Origin: Cryptomeria japonica
Taxonomy: Eukaryota; Streptophyta; Pinopsida; Cupressales; Cupressaceae
Direction of reading: 5' to 3'
Assembly (NCBI RefSeq): GCF_030272615.1
Contig: NC_081408.1
Location: forward strand, 614,147,977 to 614,211,976
DNA: 64,000 bases
Shown: piece by piece, positions 24,047 to 34,559 of the stretch
Layout: every line of letters begins with the position of its first letter
Position numbering within the stretch: position 1 is the stretch's first letter
Translations under genes and position numbers: made by a program
The notes under the pieces: model-generated
Database searches by the model: none
Told to the model about the DNA's origin: nothing
What the model saw: only the letters and a program-made list of their open reading frames with translations

Positions 24047-24264
24047 CTAAGATCTCTACATAATGAAACAATTATAATTCATTCATCATCAATTAATTAA
24101 GATCTCTATAAAATAGGACTAAGATCTCTACATAATGAAACAATTATAATTCATTCATCATCAATTAATTAAGATCTCTATAAAATAAGACTAAGATCTC
24201 TACATAATGAAACAATTATAATTCATTCATCATCAATTAATTAAGATCTCTATAAAATAGGACA
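24047..24264. repeat. 72-bp tandem repeat, three copies
   Basis: The unit starts 'aagatctctacataatg' at 24049, 24121 and 24193, an exact 72-bp period with very few differences. It abuts the 3' end of the ALMT pseudogene. Confidence 0.92.
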
Positions 24265-24271
24265 ATTATAA

Positions 24272-25372
24272 TTCATGTATGCAACAGTAGAGAGGATTTG
24301 TATACCCAAATCTCAGATCGCAGGCATATGTTCAAGGCCCCTATAGAATATGCTAGATAACAAAGCTTCACTCCTATTTTCACATACTGCTTCCATGGAT
24401 GTCGGTATGGAAATCGGCCATGTCTTGGCTCCCAGCTGGCAAACGTTGCCAGCAATTTAGGACAACGATTCTCCGATAAACAAATCAACTGTAAGGATAT
24501 GAAAAGGAAAAGCAAATCAAAAGAAATTTTGTAAGCATTATGTTTTCTCCTAGCTACCCAAGACTCGTCTGTGGCCTTTGAATCCAACACGATTTTGTAT
24601 CCTTGGTATACAGAATCTTTTGATTCATCTTCGTTTCCATCATCAAGGTGTTCATCAAAGTATTCCCCAACGCATTCTGTACAACATAGATATATAATGC
24701 TTGTAACGTTAATCTTGTATACATATTTTCGAAACCCTCGCTTTTCCTAAAAATAGAATATACATAAATTGTTCAATAGCATATTAAATCATTTTATTCA
24801 TTTAAGAGATCATGTGATCAAATAGTTATTAATTATTCTATTGATTGAAGAGATTATAAGAACTTCTTGATCAAATAAAAATTCAATGAATGAATTGTCA
24901 CATCTAATCATAACTTCTAAAAACATATTATCTAAAACATATATTATTAAAAATAAAATAACAAACTAAAACTAAAATAAAAACAAGTATAAAACTATGT
25001 AAGTAGGAGGACTTATTAAATTTTCCAACACACATGACAACGTCGTCTTAGAATGCATGTTGAAGAAAATGAACTCTTACCTGCATTGAATTCCAAAACA
25101 AGAATGACTGTCATCACTGCCCAAATTGGATTATCACCCACTTCAACATATAATGGATTCAAGAGAACTACAAGAGAAACCAGAGACAATGCTAGAGCAA
25201 CTTTCATGGCATGTATAATTTTTCTTGGGTCCACTACTCCAACTTCTAATATCTTAGCTACAGGTTTTATTCCTCGTTTTCTGAGGACTCCACAATATTG
25301 AGATTCATTGCAGCCATTTCGCTCATTAGTAGTGATGTTCACTTTATATTCATCACAGGCAACCACTGCCAT
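24272..25372 (-). pseudogene. Aluminium-activated malate transporter (ALMT) gene fragment
   Basis: The minus-strand first exon (25081-25372) reads VDPRKIIHAMKVALALSLVSL, then NPIWAVMTVILVLEFNAG, the start of the ALMT membrane domain. It ends in a good splice donor (GTAAGAG). A later exon part (about 24555-24690) reads CVGEYFDEHLDD then GYKIVLDSKATDES. A third (about 24290-24465) reads LATFASWEPRHGRF, YRHPWKQYVKIG and ALNICLRSEI, all ALMT landmarks. The exons between EFNAG and CVGEYF, which carry the remaining membrane helices, are missing, as is the long cytosolic tail. ALMTs are anion channels of plasma membrane or tonoplast; this copy cannot form one. A gene-capturing TRIM sits 174 bp upstream. 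Confidence 0.82.
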
Positions 25373-25545
25373 TGCACAAACTCTGAGAAATAGAGTTATA
25401 ACTAATAAAATAAATTATATTCCACTTCCCAGATATTACCGAGTATCTACTAATCCAAACACCCAAATCTACTAAAATAAGATATAATTCTTAACTTTCT
25501 TAATAGAAACTATAGTAAAATAAACGTGGAATAAATCCAAGAGAG

Positions 25546-25816
25546 TGTTGGGATGTGTAGCCCAATAGTCACAACCATTTGTTTTCTGGAGACTCTTTGC
25601 TTGAAAGTTCTATATAAGTATAAATAAATGAATACAATCCATGCTTGATGCAGTGTTATATTTGCATTATTGATTAATAAAAGAACTCCCTACATTTCTG
25701 GTGGACGTAGCCACTTAGTGGTGAACCATGTTAAACTTGTGTTTTGCCTTTATGTTATTGGCTTTATGTTGTTTTCTATTATTTATATATCTTTCTTTGC
25801 TCGTTAATAACTAACA
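25546..25816 (+). repeat. Left LTR of the gene-capturing TRIM
   Basis: 271 bp from tgttgggatg to taactaaca; contains a TATA-like ctatataag at about 25610. Confidence 0.88.
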
Positions 25817-25818
25817 AT

Positions 25819-25830
25819 TGGTATCAGAGC
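25819..25830 (+). other. Primer-binding site of the gene-capturing TRIM
   Basis: TGGTATCAGAGC two bases after the left LTR. Confidence 0.85.
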
Positions 25831-25852
25831 TACAGTGAAATGTTGAGCAGAG

Positions 25853-27901
25853 ATGGGATCTGATTGGGTGGTTGATCCTAGATATGGGTGCCCTTACTTT
25901 GTGTTTGATCCCGGAGCTGGGTGTTTTTATGTTATCGACAAACAGGCTGAAGTTTCAGATGATGAGGCCGAATCAGATGATGAAGCCGAATCAATCATCG
26001 AAAAATTTCTTGGCAGTCTAGACTCGGTAGAGAGTGATGTCCAAGTGGAGGTTAAAACCAAACGTCATTGGTAGGATGGCTAGGAAAAGGAGGAGACTTC
26101 GGCTGAAGAAGAAGAGGGTTTGTTGTAATCAATATTTGAAGAAGAAGAGACTAGTTTGTTTGCCTTCCAAGATGACGAAGATGTCTCCTGGGGTGAGGAG
26201 GATGCAGTCTCGAAACTGGCGAATGAAGATGACCCTGAAGAAGGTGAGGCCTATAGCTCGAAAGATTACCTAAACGAACGAATTGAGAAACTACGAGAGG
26301 AAAATTTTATTCTCATGGAGTGAATATGCGGTATGGAAGATGAAATGGCAGATTTGAGAGAGAAATTTATGAAAGAGTGGGAGTTTTCTAAAAAGAAAAG
26401 AAACGAAGAGCTGAAAAAGGAATTGGCTGCCCTCAATACAATTTTTACCACATTAGACAATATTTCAAGTCCTGTGGATGTGCCAATTCTAGCTTCTTAG
26501 GAAGGCGACAAGGCAGAGCTAAAATCTTGTTCTATTGAAGATGACAGAGGAAAGAGATTAGAGCTCGAATCTAAATGTGAAGCAGAAGAACCAATGGCAA
26601 AGAGTAGAGGTGAATCCACTGAGAAGCCCACAGAAGAGATGAAGATAATGATTACTGAAACAAGTGGAGGTGAATCGTCCACCTGGCAATTGAACAATCA
26701 GCAGCCAAATGCCATCATGAACTTGGAAGCAAAGCTTCTTAATCACATGTCTTTTGAAGGAGCTCGAGGTGCTTTTCAGAACATATCCAAGGAAGAAAGG
26801 AGAAAATAGCAGCTGTAGTCCATCAGTGTTTCTAAAGAGGGGCTAAAGTTGGACAAGTCTGAGGATGAGAGGAAAAAAAGGGAGGATTTGAAAGCTAAAA
26901 TTGAGCCACTGTGTAAATCTATGAAAGAGATTTTCAGTGACTGGGTTGAGAAGGTCATAGTTTCTGACAGGGTGGACTCTCCTTCTTGTCTTGTTACAAG
27001 TAAATATGGGTGGACTGCTAAAATGGAGTGTATTATGAAGGCAGAATCTCTTCCAGTGTCACCTTTGCTAATGAATTCCTTGACTGGTGCCGTCAGCGGT
27101 GGGAGCCTGGGGTTTTTCGTGTCAGGCACTCTTAGTCTCACGGGGCTTCTGCAAGAGTCGTTTTTCCCCAACGACGATGTTGTGGAGTTTGTCGTTTCGA
27201 ATGATGGACTTGATCGAATGCAAACATCAATGAAAACATTTGTTGTAGATGAGACTAGTATTAACGGTTATATATATCACCGCTTGCTAGGACATGATGT
27301 TGAGGATCCTATGGTTCATTATACTTTACCACGACACTTTGGGGCACCTGGCTTACCTAAACTAAATGCATCTCAGGTCAATGTTTTCAAGGGTGTTTTA
27401 CAAAAACCTGTGAGTTTGATTCAAGGTCCACCTGCCATGGGAAAAATTGCTACATCTGCAGCTATTGTATATAATTTGGCAAAGCAGGGTCAAGGCCAGG
27501 TCTTGGTATGTGCTCCTAGTAATGTGGTTGTTGACCAACTTGTTGAGAAAATTAGTGCTACGAGTTTAACAATTGTCAGTTTATGTGCCAAATCAAGGGA
27601 GGCAATAAGTTCTCCAGTTAAACACCTAACACTTCATTACCAGGTTAGGGACCTAGATACTTCAGACAAGAGTGCATTGCATAAACTTCAACAATTGAAA
27701 AATGAACAAGGGGAGCTATTAGTTTTGGATGAAGGATTCATATTAGGCAAAAAGATTGGTGTTTCTGATTTTGGCATAATGGGTGAATTTGTGTTGGAAA
27801 GAGTTTTTGACTTTGATTTGCATTGGAGAAGATTCATTCGTAGTTTTCGTGAGCAGAGTTTGGCGAAGCTCAAATCTTTGATGCACTTGATTGCGGTGTG
27901 A
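25853..27901 (+). pseudogene. Chimeric captured ORF: acidic coiled-coil + HSP90-like + UPF1-like fragments
   Basis: One frame runs 683 codons from the ATG at 25853 to a TGA at 27899, broken by seven stops (26072, 26081, 26126, 26321, 26498, 26807, 26816) with no frameshift that I can see. The first ~320 codons are acidic and coiled-coil-like, origin unknown. About 26819-27050 resembles the HSP90 C-terminal region ([13 protein letters not shown], then [18 protein letters not shown]). About 27190-27720 resembles UPF1 ([61 protein letters not shown]). The UPF1 Walker A, normally GPPGTGKT, reads GPPAMGKI, so ATP binding should be lost. No intron interrupts the UPF1 part, consistent with capture from spliced mRNA. 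About 27050-27190 and the last 60 codons are unrecognised. Confidence 0.85.
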
Positions 27902-27964
27902 AGAATTGGAAATGCAAAGAATGTTGAGAGCATGGCTGTGCCGGGTGAGCTTCAAGTGGGAGAT

Positions 27965-28234
27965 TGTTGGGATGTGAAGCCCAACAGTCACGACCATTTG
28001 CCTTTGGAGACTCTTCGCTTGAAGGCTCTATATGAGTATAAATATATGAGTACAATCCATGCTTGATGTAATGTTATATTTGCATTATTGATTAATAGAA
28101 GAACTCCCTGTGTTTCTGGTGGACATAGCCACTTAGTAATGAACCATGTTAAACTTGTGTTTTGCATTTATGTTATTGACTTTCTGCTGTTTTGTATTAT
28201 TTATATATCTTTCTTTGCTCGTTAATAACTAACA
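27965..28234 (+). repeat. Right LTR of the gene-capturing TRIM
   Basis: 270 bp beginning tgttgggatg after the purine tract and ending taactaaca. Confidence 0.88.
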
Positions 28235-28239
28235 GAAAG

Positions 28240-29279
28240 AGAGCAAGAGAAAAAGTGTCTGGTACGTTGTGTATTAGACTTCAATCAAAATAGAGACAAA
28301 GTAAATCATTATATATACACCTCGACAGACAATATACCATTTCTTTCTGTGTGCGTGCGTATAAATTCTTTTGACGCACAACAAAATCTTTTGTTTTGCG
28401 TTGATTTTGAAAACACCAATAGGTAATGATAACGTTTCTCTTTTTATATAATAAAACAGTATTTAAAATATTTATGTGTAGTGCGTCGGTGCATTTTTCA
28501 CACTGAAACCAAACTTACTAGAGAGAAAAACAAACAGAGAAGACGAGAGAAGTCTCAAAGAAGGCGACATGCCAGGCAGGAAAACTAAAACAAACAGCAA
28601 ATTACAGCTATTTATTGAATATATTCGGAATATTCCAGTCAATGAAACTTTTCTTTCCGTTTTAGATTGTTTTTAAAATATTTTAGAATTTTTAGTCATG
28701 TACGAAATCAATAAGTACAGTAGTCATTCTATCATTGTATAGTAAGAAGCAGCACGGAATTTGCTATATGATTTGTTTGCTATAATATACAATATATTTG
28801 TGTTTTTCTTTTTTTCCTTTTGTGTTTTAGGTATTTTATTTTTTCAATTTGGTACCAAAGCATCTTTAAATCTTGGGCAATGATATGTGGGTATGGTAGT
28901 ATGGGCTGTGAATTAAGTTATGAACAATATTAGCAATTTTTTTATGTCAAAGGAAGTGTATTGCAACAATTGGTGTATGTCAAATTTTTTAAAAGTAGTT
29001 TTATAAAAAAATTGTGCATGGAGAAATATAAATTATTTTTCATTTCATTCTCATTTCAGAAAGAGGGGATTTGGCACAATGGAATCCATTAACATTCATT
29101 TATCTACAATAAAATTAAATAGAAAAAAAAATATTATAATTGGATGGTTTGTATGGAGATTTGTAACACTTCAAAATTGCTATGCAATTATTAATGGTAG
29201 TCAACAAAGTTCAGAAAACTATAAAAAGGGGAATAAATATTGGGATAAAAGGAATTAAAAGGCAAAAACATTGATCAAG
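28240..29279. other. AT-rich stretch without a recognised gene
   Basis: May include original upstream DNA of the ALMT fragment, displaced by the TRIM insertion. No coding or repeat signal was recognised. Confidence 0.4.
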
Positions 29280-29284
29280 TTGAT

Positions 29285-29764
29285 TGTTGGTGTAAATAAT
29301 TATTCATCATGGATATTATTACACTTACTTAAGTTTACTTAGGATAATGCATTTCATAGTAGTTTGGATATGAGACACTTGGGTGTTTGTGCCACATTGG
29401 GATAGTGTGTGTAGGAGAAATTCCACCTCTTATGGTGTTGATCTTGTTATTACACTATCATATCCACCTATAGTGGAGTGATAATTCCACCTTCAGTGGG
29501 TGATCCACCTCATGTGGAATATTATATTATTTCTCCTACCTACCCACACCTATTTCCTACCTACCCTTGTTTCTTATTGAGCCACATGTCATATTTTTGT
29601 GCTCATACATATCCCTAGCCTTGCCTATATAAGCAGGCTCATCTACATTGTATGTAACAACTATTGATCATTTTCTATTGATGAGAATACAGTTTATTCT
29701 TGTCCCATATTATGTCTCTATCTTGTACATTTCATTGACCTCTTGATCTTGGCAAAATCCAACA
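29285..29764 (+). repeat. 5' LTR of the pol-less copia element
   Basis: 480 bp, TG...CA. A TATA-like ctatataag at 29625-29633 suggests the transcription start lies shortly after it. Confidence 0.95.
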
Positions 29765-29776
29765 TGGTATCAGAGC
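29765..29776 (+). other. Primer-binding site
   Basis: TGGTATCAGAGC directly abutting the LTR end. Confidence 0.92.
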
Positions 29777-30139
29777 TATTGGAGTCTCATTGATTCGTCT
29801 TGAAGAGGCATTATTGCGATGTCAAGAGGCAAATCTGAGGAGCAGCATCTTTTGGAGGCGTCCTAGACCAGATCCGACCTCTCCATTGCGTCCGGAAGGC
29901 CGTTTCCATGAATTTTGGTTATAAAGTTGGCCTATTTTGGTGAGAAAAAAATTTTCTCCATTTTTGCCTATATCGTACGGATTTTGAAATTTTTTTATTA
30001 ATATTCAGAAAAAAAAATAAAATTTCTTTCTGAAATATTGTTCCGAAAAATTCAAAAATAAAAAAAAAATTGAAAAATTTCAATCAAAAAATTTGAAAAA
30101 GCAAAAAAAAAATCAAAAAAAATATATATATATAGTTTT

Positions 30140-30800
30140 GGGGGGGTCCGCAGACCCCCCCCCGTGGTTGCAGGTTTGTCAGACCGTGGCCTGCGCGTTG
30201 TACCTCCCGTACTCTGTCTGCACCATCATACCTGCACGTCCGTCCTTCCGGCAGAGCCCGCAGCGTACCGTATCCTCGCCGACCGTGCCCGCCTGCTACC
30301 GTCGCCGCAGCCCGAGCGACTCCTCCCCGGACTCCGGCGCCCACTCCTCCGCTTCGGCACCGCGCCCGCTACCTCCTCCCGGCGCCTCCCCAGCTCCTCC
30401 CGCCCGCCGGTCCCTGCTCCGCCGAAGACAGCCGAAGCGGCCCCCGCAGCGCCGTCTCCGCCTCCTCCCGGCCCGCGCCGCTCGTCTCTGACAGCAACAC
30501 CCGCTCCTCCCGCGCGTCACCACCGAGACCTCCGCAGCGCAGCCTAGCCGGCTCCTCCGCCGACAACCGTGCCACGTAACCCAGACAGGTGGAAACCGTA
30601 TGTACAGTCATCAAAACCGTACTCACAGTCAACCGTATGGATGCCACGTCATCGAGCTCAGTCATTGAGACACGTCAACGATTTCCGTACAGTACGGAAT
30701 ATACAGTCAGCACGCCACGCAATCTGTCCGTACAGTACGGACGACCAGTCAGCCAGGGAGCCGAAGTTTTTGCGACGGTTATACGGCCGTCAAATTTAAT
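30140..30800 (+). other. GC-rich CpG-dense leader segment
   Basis: Lies in the untranslated leader between the primer-binding site and the gag start. It opens with a G-run/C-run hairpin (about 30139-30171) and is followed by about 400 bp of very C+G-rich DNA. It ends with repeated 'ccgtac' text, including the perfect palindrome ccgtacagtacgg twice (about 30685 and 30728). Open frames on both strands here are compositional and overlap each other, so I do not call a gene. It contrasts sharply with the AT-rich surroundings. Confidence 0.7.
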
Positions 30801-31471
30801 CACGTGACTTGCTGTCGTCAGCGCCACATCAGCAGGGTTTGAAAATTTTTGGACCCCCTCTCATTTGCATTTTTGATTTTGCAGTTCAACTTCAAATGGC
30901 CATAACTTGCTCATTTTTGCTCCTTTTTGGGTGCAATTTTTTTTGAAATGGGCTAGAATTTCGTGCTCTCCGCAGTGGTGAAAGAATTTTTTGATTTTGA
31001 TGCACGGATTTTTCAAAAAATGCAGTTTTTGGTGACTGTCCCTGAGTAATCCCAGTTTTTGCAACTTCAGAGGCTTCGTTTGGGGTCATCCGACCTCCTT
31101 TTTATGTGCCATTTTTTTTGAAAGTACGTATTTTTTCATCTACTTTCACATGATGCTATCAGATTGATGTCATTGTAAGTAGAAAATGTACTTTCTGATC
31201 TTGGCCATTTTTGGCTCTTTTGGTACTTGTATATTTGCTTGAATCTCAATTAGATTCATTGCACTATTGATTGAAGTCTCTTGTATCTCATTTGAGAAGT
31301 TTTAAAATTTGCATCATAAGCCCACTTTGCCTTGTCTTGCAAGTGGCTCATTGTAATCGCACTAAGTATAAAGTGCCAAAATCATCACTTTAGGGGGGGT
31401 ACTTTGATTGATTGAATTTGGGGGGTGTCTCTTGTGATTTTGTGCTCTTGTGTTCTTTCCTTTTTTCTGCT

Positions 31472-33754
31472 ATGGGTTCTTCTAAGTTTCCTCTCTTAAC
31501 TCCACATAATTATGCTACTTGGAAAATTGATGCATGGAGTAAACTTATGGAAAAAGGACTCACTCATTACATTGATGGAACTATTGTTGCTCCATCTGAT
31601 CCTAAGGCTGATCCAGTTGGTCACTTAGATTGGCTCACTAAAAATATCATGGCAATTGGTACCTTAAGAAAGTATGTATCAAAGGATCTCATTTTTCATA
31701 TTGAGAAATGTACTCTAATCAAGGATGCTTGGCAAAAGTTTCAAGACTTGTATGGTCAAGTTGATGAGATTAGGGGATATCAAATTGATAGTGATCTCAC
31801 CATGTTAGATCCCAAGAACTTTGATACTATACAAGATTATGTCACTAAGGCAAATGAGTTGAGGGCACAACTCAAAGATTGTGGCATTGATAAAAAGGAT
31901 ACTCAATTGATATTCAACTTGATAGGCAAGCTTCCACAAGAATATGCAGCATTTGTTTCTAGTTTCCAAACTAATAGGATGACAATGGGTTCAAGCTACA
32001 AAATGCCTACATTTGATGCTTTCAATGAAATGTTGATGATGGAACAAACTAAGTTGATAAGAATGGGCATTATTAAGGCTTCTTCTAAGTCTCAAGCATT
32101 AGTGGCAAATCAAGGGAACAAAGGAAATCAAGGAAAGGACAACTCAAACAAGAAGAAATGGCAATCAAAGCCTAAAGAAAAAGCACCATCTTCTCCACAA
32201 CAAGGAGATTCATCCTCTTCCAAGAGAGATAATTCACCAAAGAGGGAGAGACCTACTTGTGCTTATTGTAAAAAGATTGGTCATGATGAACATCATTGCC
32301 ATACTAAGAAGATTGATGAGCTCACACATATCATCAAAAAGCATAACATTGATTTGCCTAAAGTCTACAAGAAGGATGATTCATCAACTTCCACTTCCTC
32401 TCATTCAAAAGGAAAAGGGCAAGCATTCATGGCTTCTACAAGTGGAAAGACTCACTCTTTTGGAACAAGAAAAGGAAAAGCTCTATGTGCTACTATCAGT
32501 CATGATTCAGAGAGATGGCTTCTAGATTCAGGGGCTTCTCATCATATGGCATCTTCACAATCTATGTTCTCTACATTTGAGCCTTGCACCATGCCACAAA
32601 TTTTGATGGGCAATCATACATACATAGATGTGATTGGGAAAGGATCTATTGACATTGGGGATAACACCTTCAATGATGTGTTGTGTGTACCCCACTTGAC
32701 AAACAATCTCCTTTCTATCTATCAAATCACACATGGCGCAACTAAGAAAGTTGTGGAGTTCACACCTGACTCAGTTTTCATTAGAGACATGGAGACTAGA
32801 GCTATCATTGCGACTGGGGTGGTTGATCATGCATCTCGGTTATACTCCTTTTCAGATTTTGTTGATGATGATGATTTCACATTTGATGATTCTACACATG
32901 ATGATCACACTTATTGTGATGGTTCAGATTCTGAGGAGAACTTTGGACACTTGAACATGGGGATTCTCACATGTGACCCCATTCTTGAGTCTTGTATTTC
33001 ATCTCCTCATATTGATATCACATCACCTATTGTACCTGATGATGCAGATAGTGCGACAGTTTTGCCTTCATGTGATTTAGTGCAGCAGGATATACATTGT
33101 CTTCCAGCTTCAGATTCATGGGATGATTACATGACAGATATTCCAGGTTTGTTTGTGGAATCCTACATCGCAGATTTGGGAGACATCATTGATGACATTC
33201 ATCTTCTCTTTGATGAAGATGATCCTTCTTCGATTGTTGCGAGGGCACACTCTGACCCTCTTGTTCATTCTCTACATGATCATTCTTTCGAGGTTGACAT
33301 GATTGTGGATACTTATGTACAGCAGTTGGAGGAGGTCTCTTTATTTTTTGAGGAGACACATGAGTCTTTGGATATTGTTCTACATTCATCTTCACTAGAT
33401 GTTGGAGTTCCTTTTTCAGTAGTGTGGCACAGTTTACCACCTTTGGAGGGGGTATCTTTCAGCATCGACATGAGGACACTTGAGCAGTTTTCAGAGATTC
33501 CTTTCATCATGAGTTTTCTTCATACATCTTCCCTTCATGATTGGGGAGACTTCATGGATACACCTTTGGTTTTGTTTCTTCCTAAGGGGAGGAATGTTGT
33601 TCGACGTTCATGGAGTAGTTTCTTCATACATCGAGCTTCTATCATTGGTGCAGATTCTTCATTGAGGGAGGATCATAGTTTGACTTCTCTTCTTCTCTCA
33701 TATGGGGGGGACATTTTCCTCACATGGGGTTTTGATCCTCACATACTTCTATGA
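31472..33754 (+). CDS. Gag-protease polyprotein with a novel C-terminal region
   Basis: A 760-residue ORF if started at the ATG at 31472 (MGSSKFPLLTPHNYATWK, the usual copia Gag start); an upstream ATG at 31412 is in frame but adds a non-Gag leader. Residues 1-200 are UBN2-type Gag, followed by a basic Q/K/S-rich linker. A CCHC zinc knuckle (CAYCKKIGHDEHHC) lies at about 261-274 and the aspartic protease motif WLLDSGASHHM at about 349. Homology to copia ends just before the GAG-pre-integrase position. The remaining ~300 residues are acidic, rich in Asp, Ser and His, and match nothing I know. The frame is intact. Likely role: packaging element RNA into particles, with polymerase supplied in trans. 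Confidence 0.9.
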   Translation: MGSSKFPLLTPHNYATWKIDAWSKLMEKGLTHYIDGTIVAPSDPKADPVGHLDWLTKNIMAIGTLRKYVSKDLIFHIEKCTLIKDAWQKFQDLYGQVDEIRGYQIDSDLTMLDPKNFDTIQDYVTKANELRAQLKDCGIDKKDTQLIFNLIGKLPQEYAAFVSSFQTNRMTMGSSYKMPTFDAFNEMLMMEQTKLIRMGIIKASSKSQALVANQGNKGNQGKDNSNKKKWQSKPKEKAPSSPQQGDSSSSKRDNSPKRERPTCAYCKKIGHDEHHCHTKKIDELTHIIKKHNIDLPKVYKKDDSSTSTSSHSKGKGQAFMASTSGKTHSFGTRKGKALCATISHDSERWLLDSGASHHMASSQSMFSTFEPCTMPQILMGNHTYIDVIGKGSIDIGDNTFNDVLCVPHLTNNLLSIYQITHGATKKVVEFTPDSVFIRDMETRAIIATGVVDHASRLYSFSDFVDDDDFTFDDSTHDDHTYCDGSDSEENFGHLNMGILTCDPILESCISSPHIDITSPIVPDDADSATVLPSCDLVQQDIHCLPASDSWDDYMTDIPGLFVESYIADLGDIIDDIHLLFDEDDPSSIVARAHSDPLVHSLHDHSFEVDMIVDTYVQQLEEVSLFFEETHESLDIVLHSSSLDVGVPFSVVWHSLPPLEGVSFSIDMRTLEQFSEIPFIMSFLHTSSLHDWGDFMDTPLVLFLPKGRNVVRRSWSSFFIHRASIIGADSSLREDHSLTSLLLSYGGDIFLTWGFDPHILL

Positions 33755-33965
33755 GAGTTTTTTGTATAGCTTTCATCTCTCTTTTGGGGGAGGGTTTTTT
33801 CCCATTGGGTTTTTCTCTCTTTCCCCACTTTGTGAGAGATTCATTGCATTGGTTTGCATGCATTTTCATTTGTTCATGGGTACCTAACATGGCCTCATAG
33901 CCGGGACCCATCTTGCATTGCTTAGTTGCATTGTAGACTTAAGTGCATTCCCCTAAGTTGCACTT

Positions 33966-33974
33966 AAGGGGGGG
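33966..33974 (+). other. Polypurine tract
   Basis: aaggggggg immediately before the 3' LTR. Confidence 0.85.
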
Positions 33975-34454
33975 TGTTGGTGTAAATAATTATTCATCAT
34001 GGATATTATTACACTTACTTAAGTTTACTTAGGATAATGCATTTCATATTAGTTTGGATATGAGACACTTGGGTGTTTGTGCCACATTGGGATAGTGTGT
34101 GTAGGAGAAATTCCACCTCTTATGGTGTTGATCTTGTTATTACACTATCATATCCACCTATAGTGGAGTGATAATTCCACCTTCAGTGGGTGATCCACCT
34201 CATGTGGAATATTATATTATTTCTCCTACCTACCCACACCTATTTCCTACCTACCCTTGTTTCTTATTGAGCCACATGTCATATTTGTGTGCTCATACAT
34301 ATCCCTAGCCTTGCCTATATAAGCAGGCTCATCTACATTGTATGTAACAATTATTGATCATTTTCTATTGATGAGAATACAGTTTATTCTTGTCCCATAT
34401 TATGTCTCTATCTTGTACATTTCATTGACCTCTTGATCTTGGCAAAATCCAACA
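33975..34454 (+). repeat. 3' LTR of the pol-less copia element
   Basis: 480 bp, about three substitutions from the 5' LTR (for example near 34060, 34288 and 34351). Confidence 0.95.
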
Positions 34455-34559
34455 TTGATAATTTTTTAGAAAAAAAATTTCCAAAAGTTCGCAATAAGAG
34501 AAGTTGAGTCAAAATATGAGCTATTTTGAAAAGTATGTCTCATAATTTAGATGATGTAT

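Larger units (their letters stand above)
25546..28234 (+). mobile_element. TRIM-family element carrying captured host gene fragments
   Basis: LTRs of 271 and 270 bp, clearly the same family as the TRIM at 16053, enclose 2,148 bp. The primer-binding site (25819-25830) and polypurine tract (aagtgggaga, just before 27965) match the small TRIM. Flanking 5-mers gagag (25541-25545) and gaaag (28235-28239) differ by one base. Compared with the small TRIM, the extra internal DNA lies between two copies of aatgttgag (25839-25847 and 27920-27928). The insert carries fragments resembling HSP90 and the UPF1 helicase. No Gag, protease, integrase or RT is present, so it is non-autonomous. Confidence 0.88.
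29285..34454 (+). mobile_element. Young pol-less copia-type element (Gag-protease only)
   Basis: Complete and well bounded: 480-bp LTRs at both ends, exact 5-bp target duplication ttgat (29280-29284 and 34455-34459), primer-binding site, polypurine tract and one long ORF. I count three substitutions between the two LTRs, so insertion was recent. The ORF has Gag, zinc knuckle and protease motif but no integrase, RT or RNase H. It resembles the published idea of terminal-repeat Gag-bearing non-autonomous elements (TR-GAG), with an added C-terminal region. An old copy with the same layout lies at 19330-20935. Confidence 0.93.

Noticed and set aside
30084-30665. Several overlapping open frames on both strands rich in Arg, Pro, Ala
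   Set aside because: They lie in the GC-rich leader island, where stop codons are rare by composition. They overlap each other on opposite strands and show no domain.
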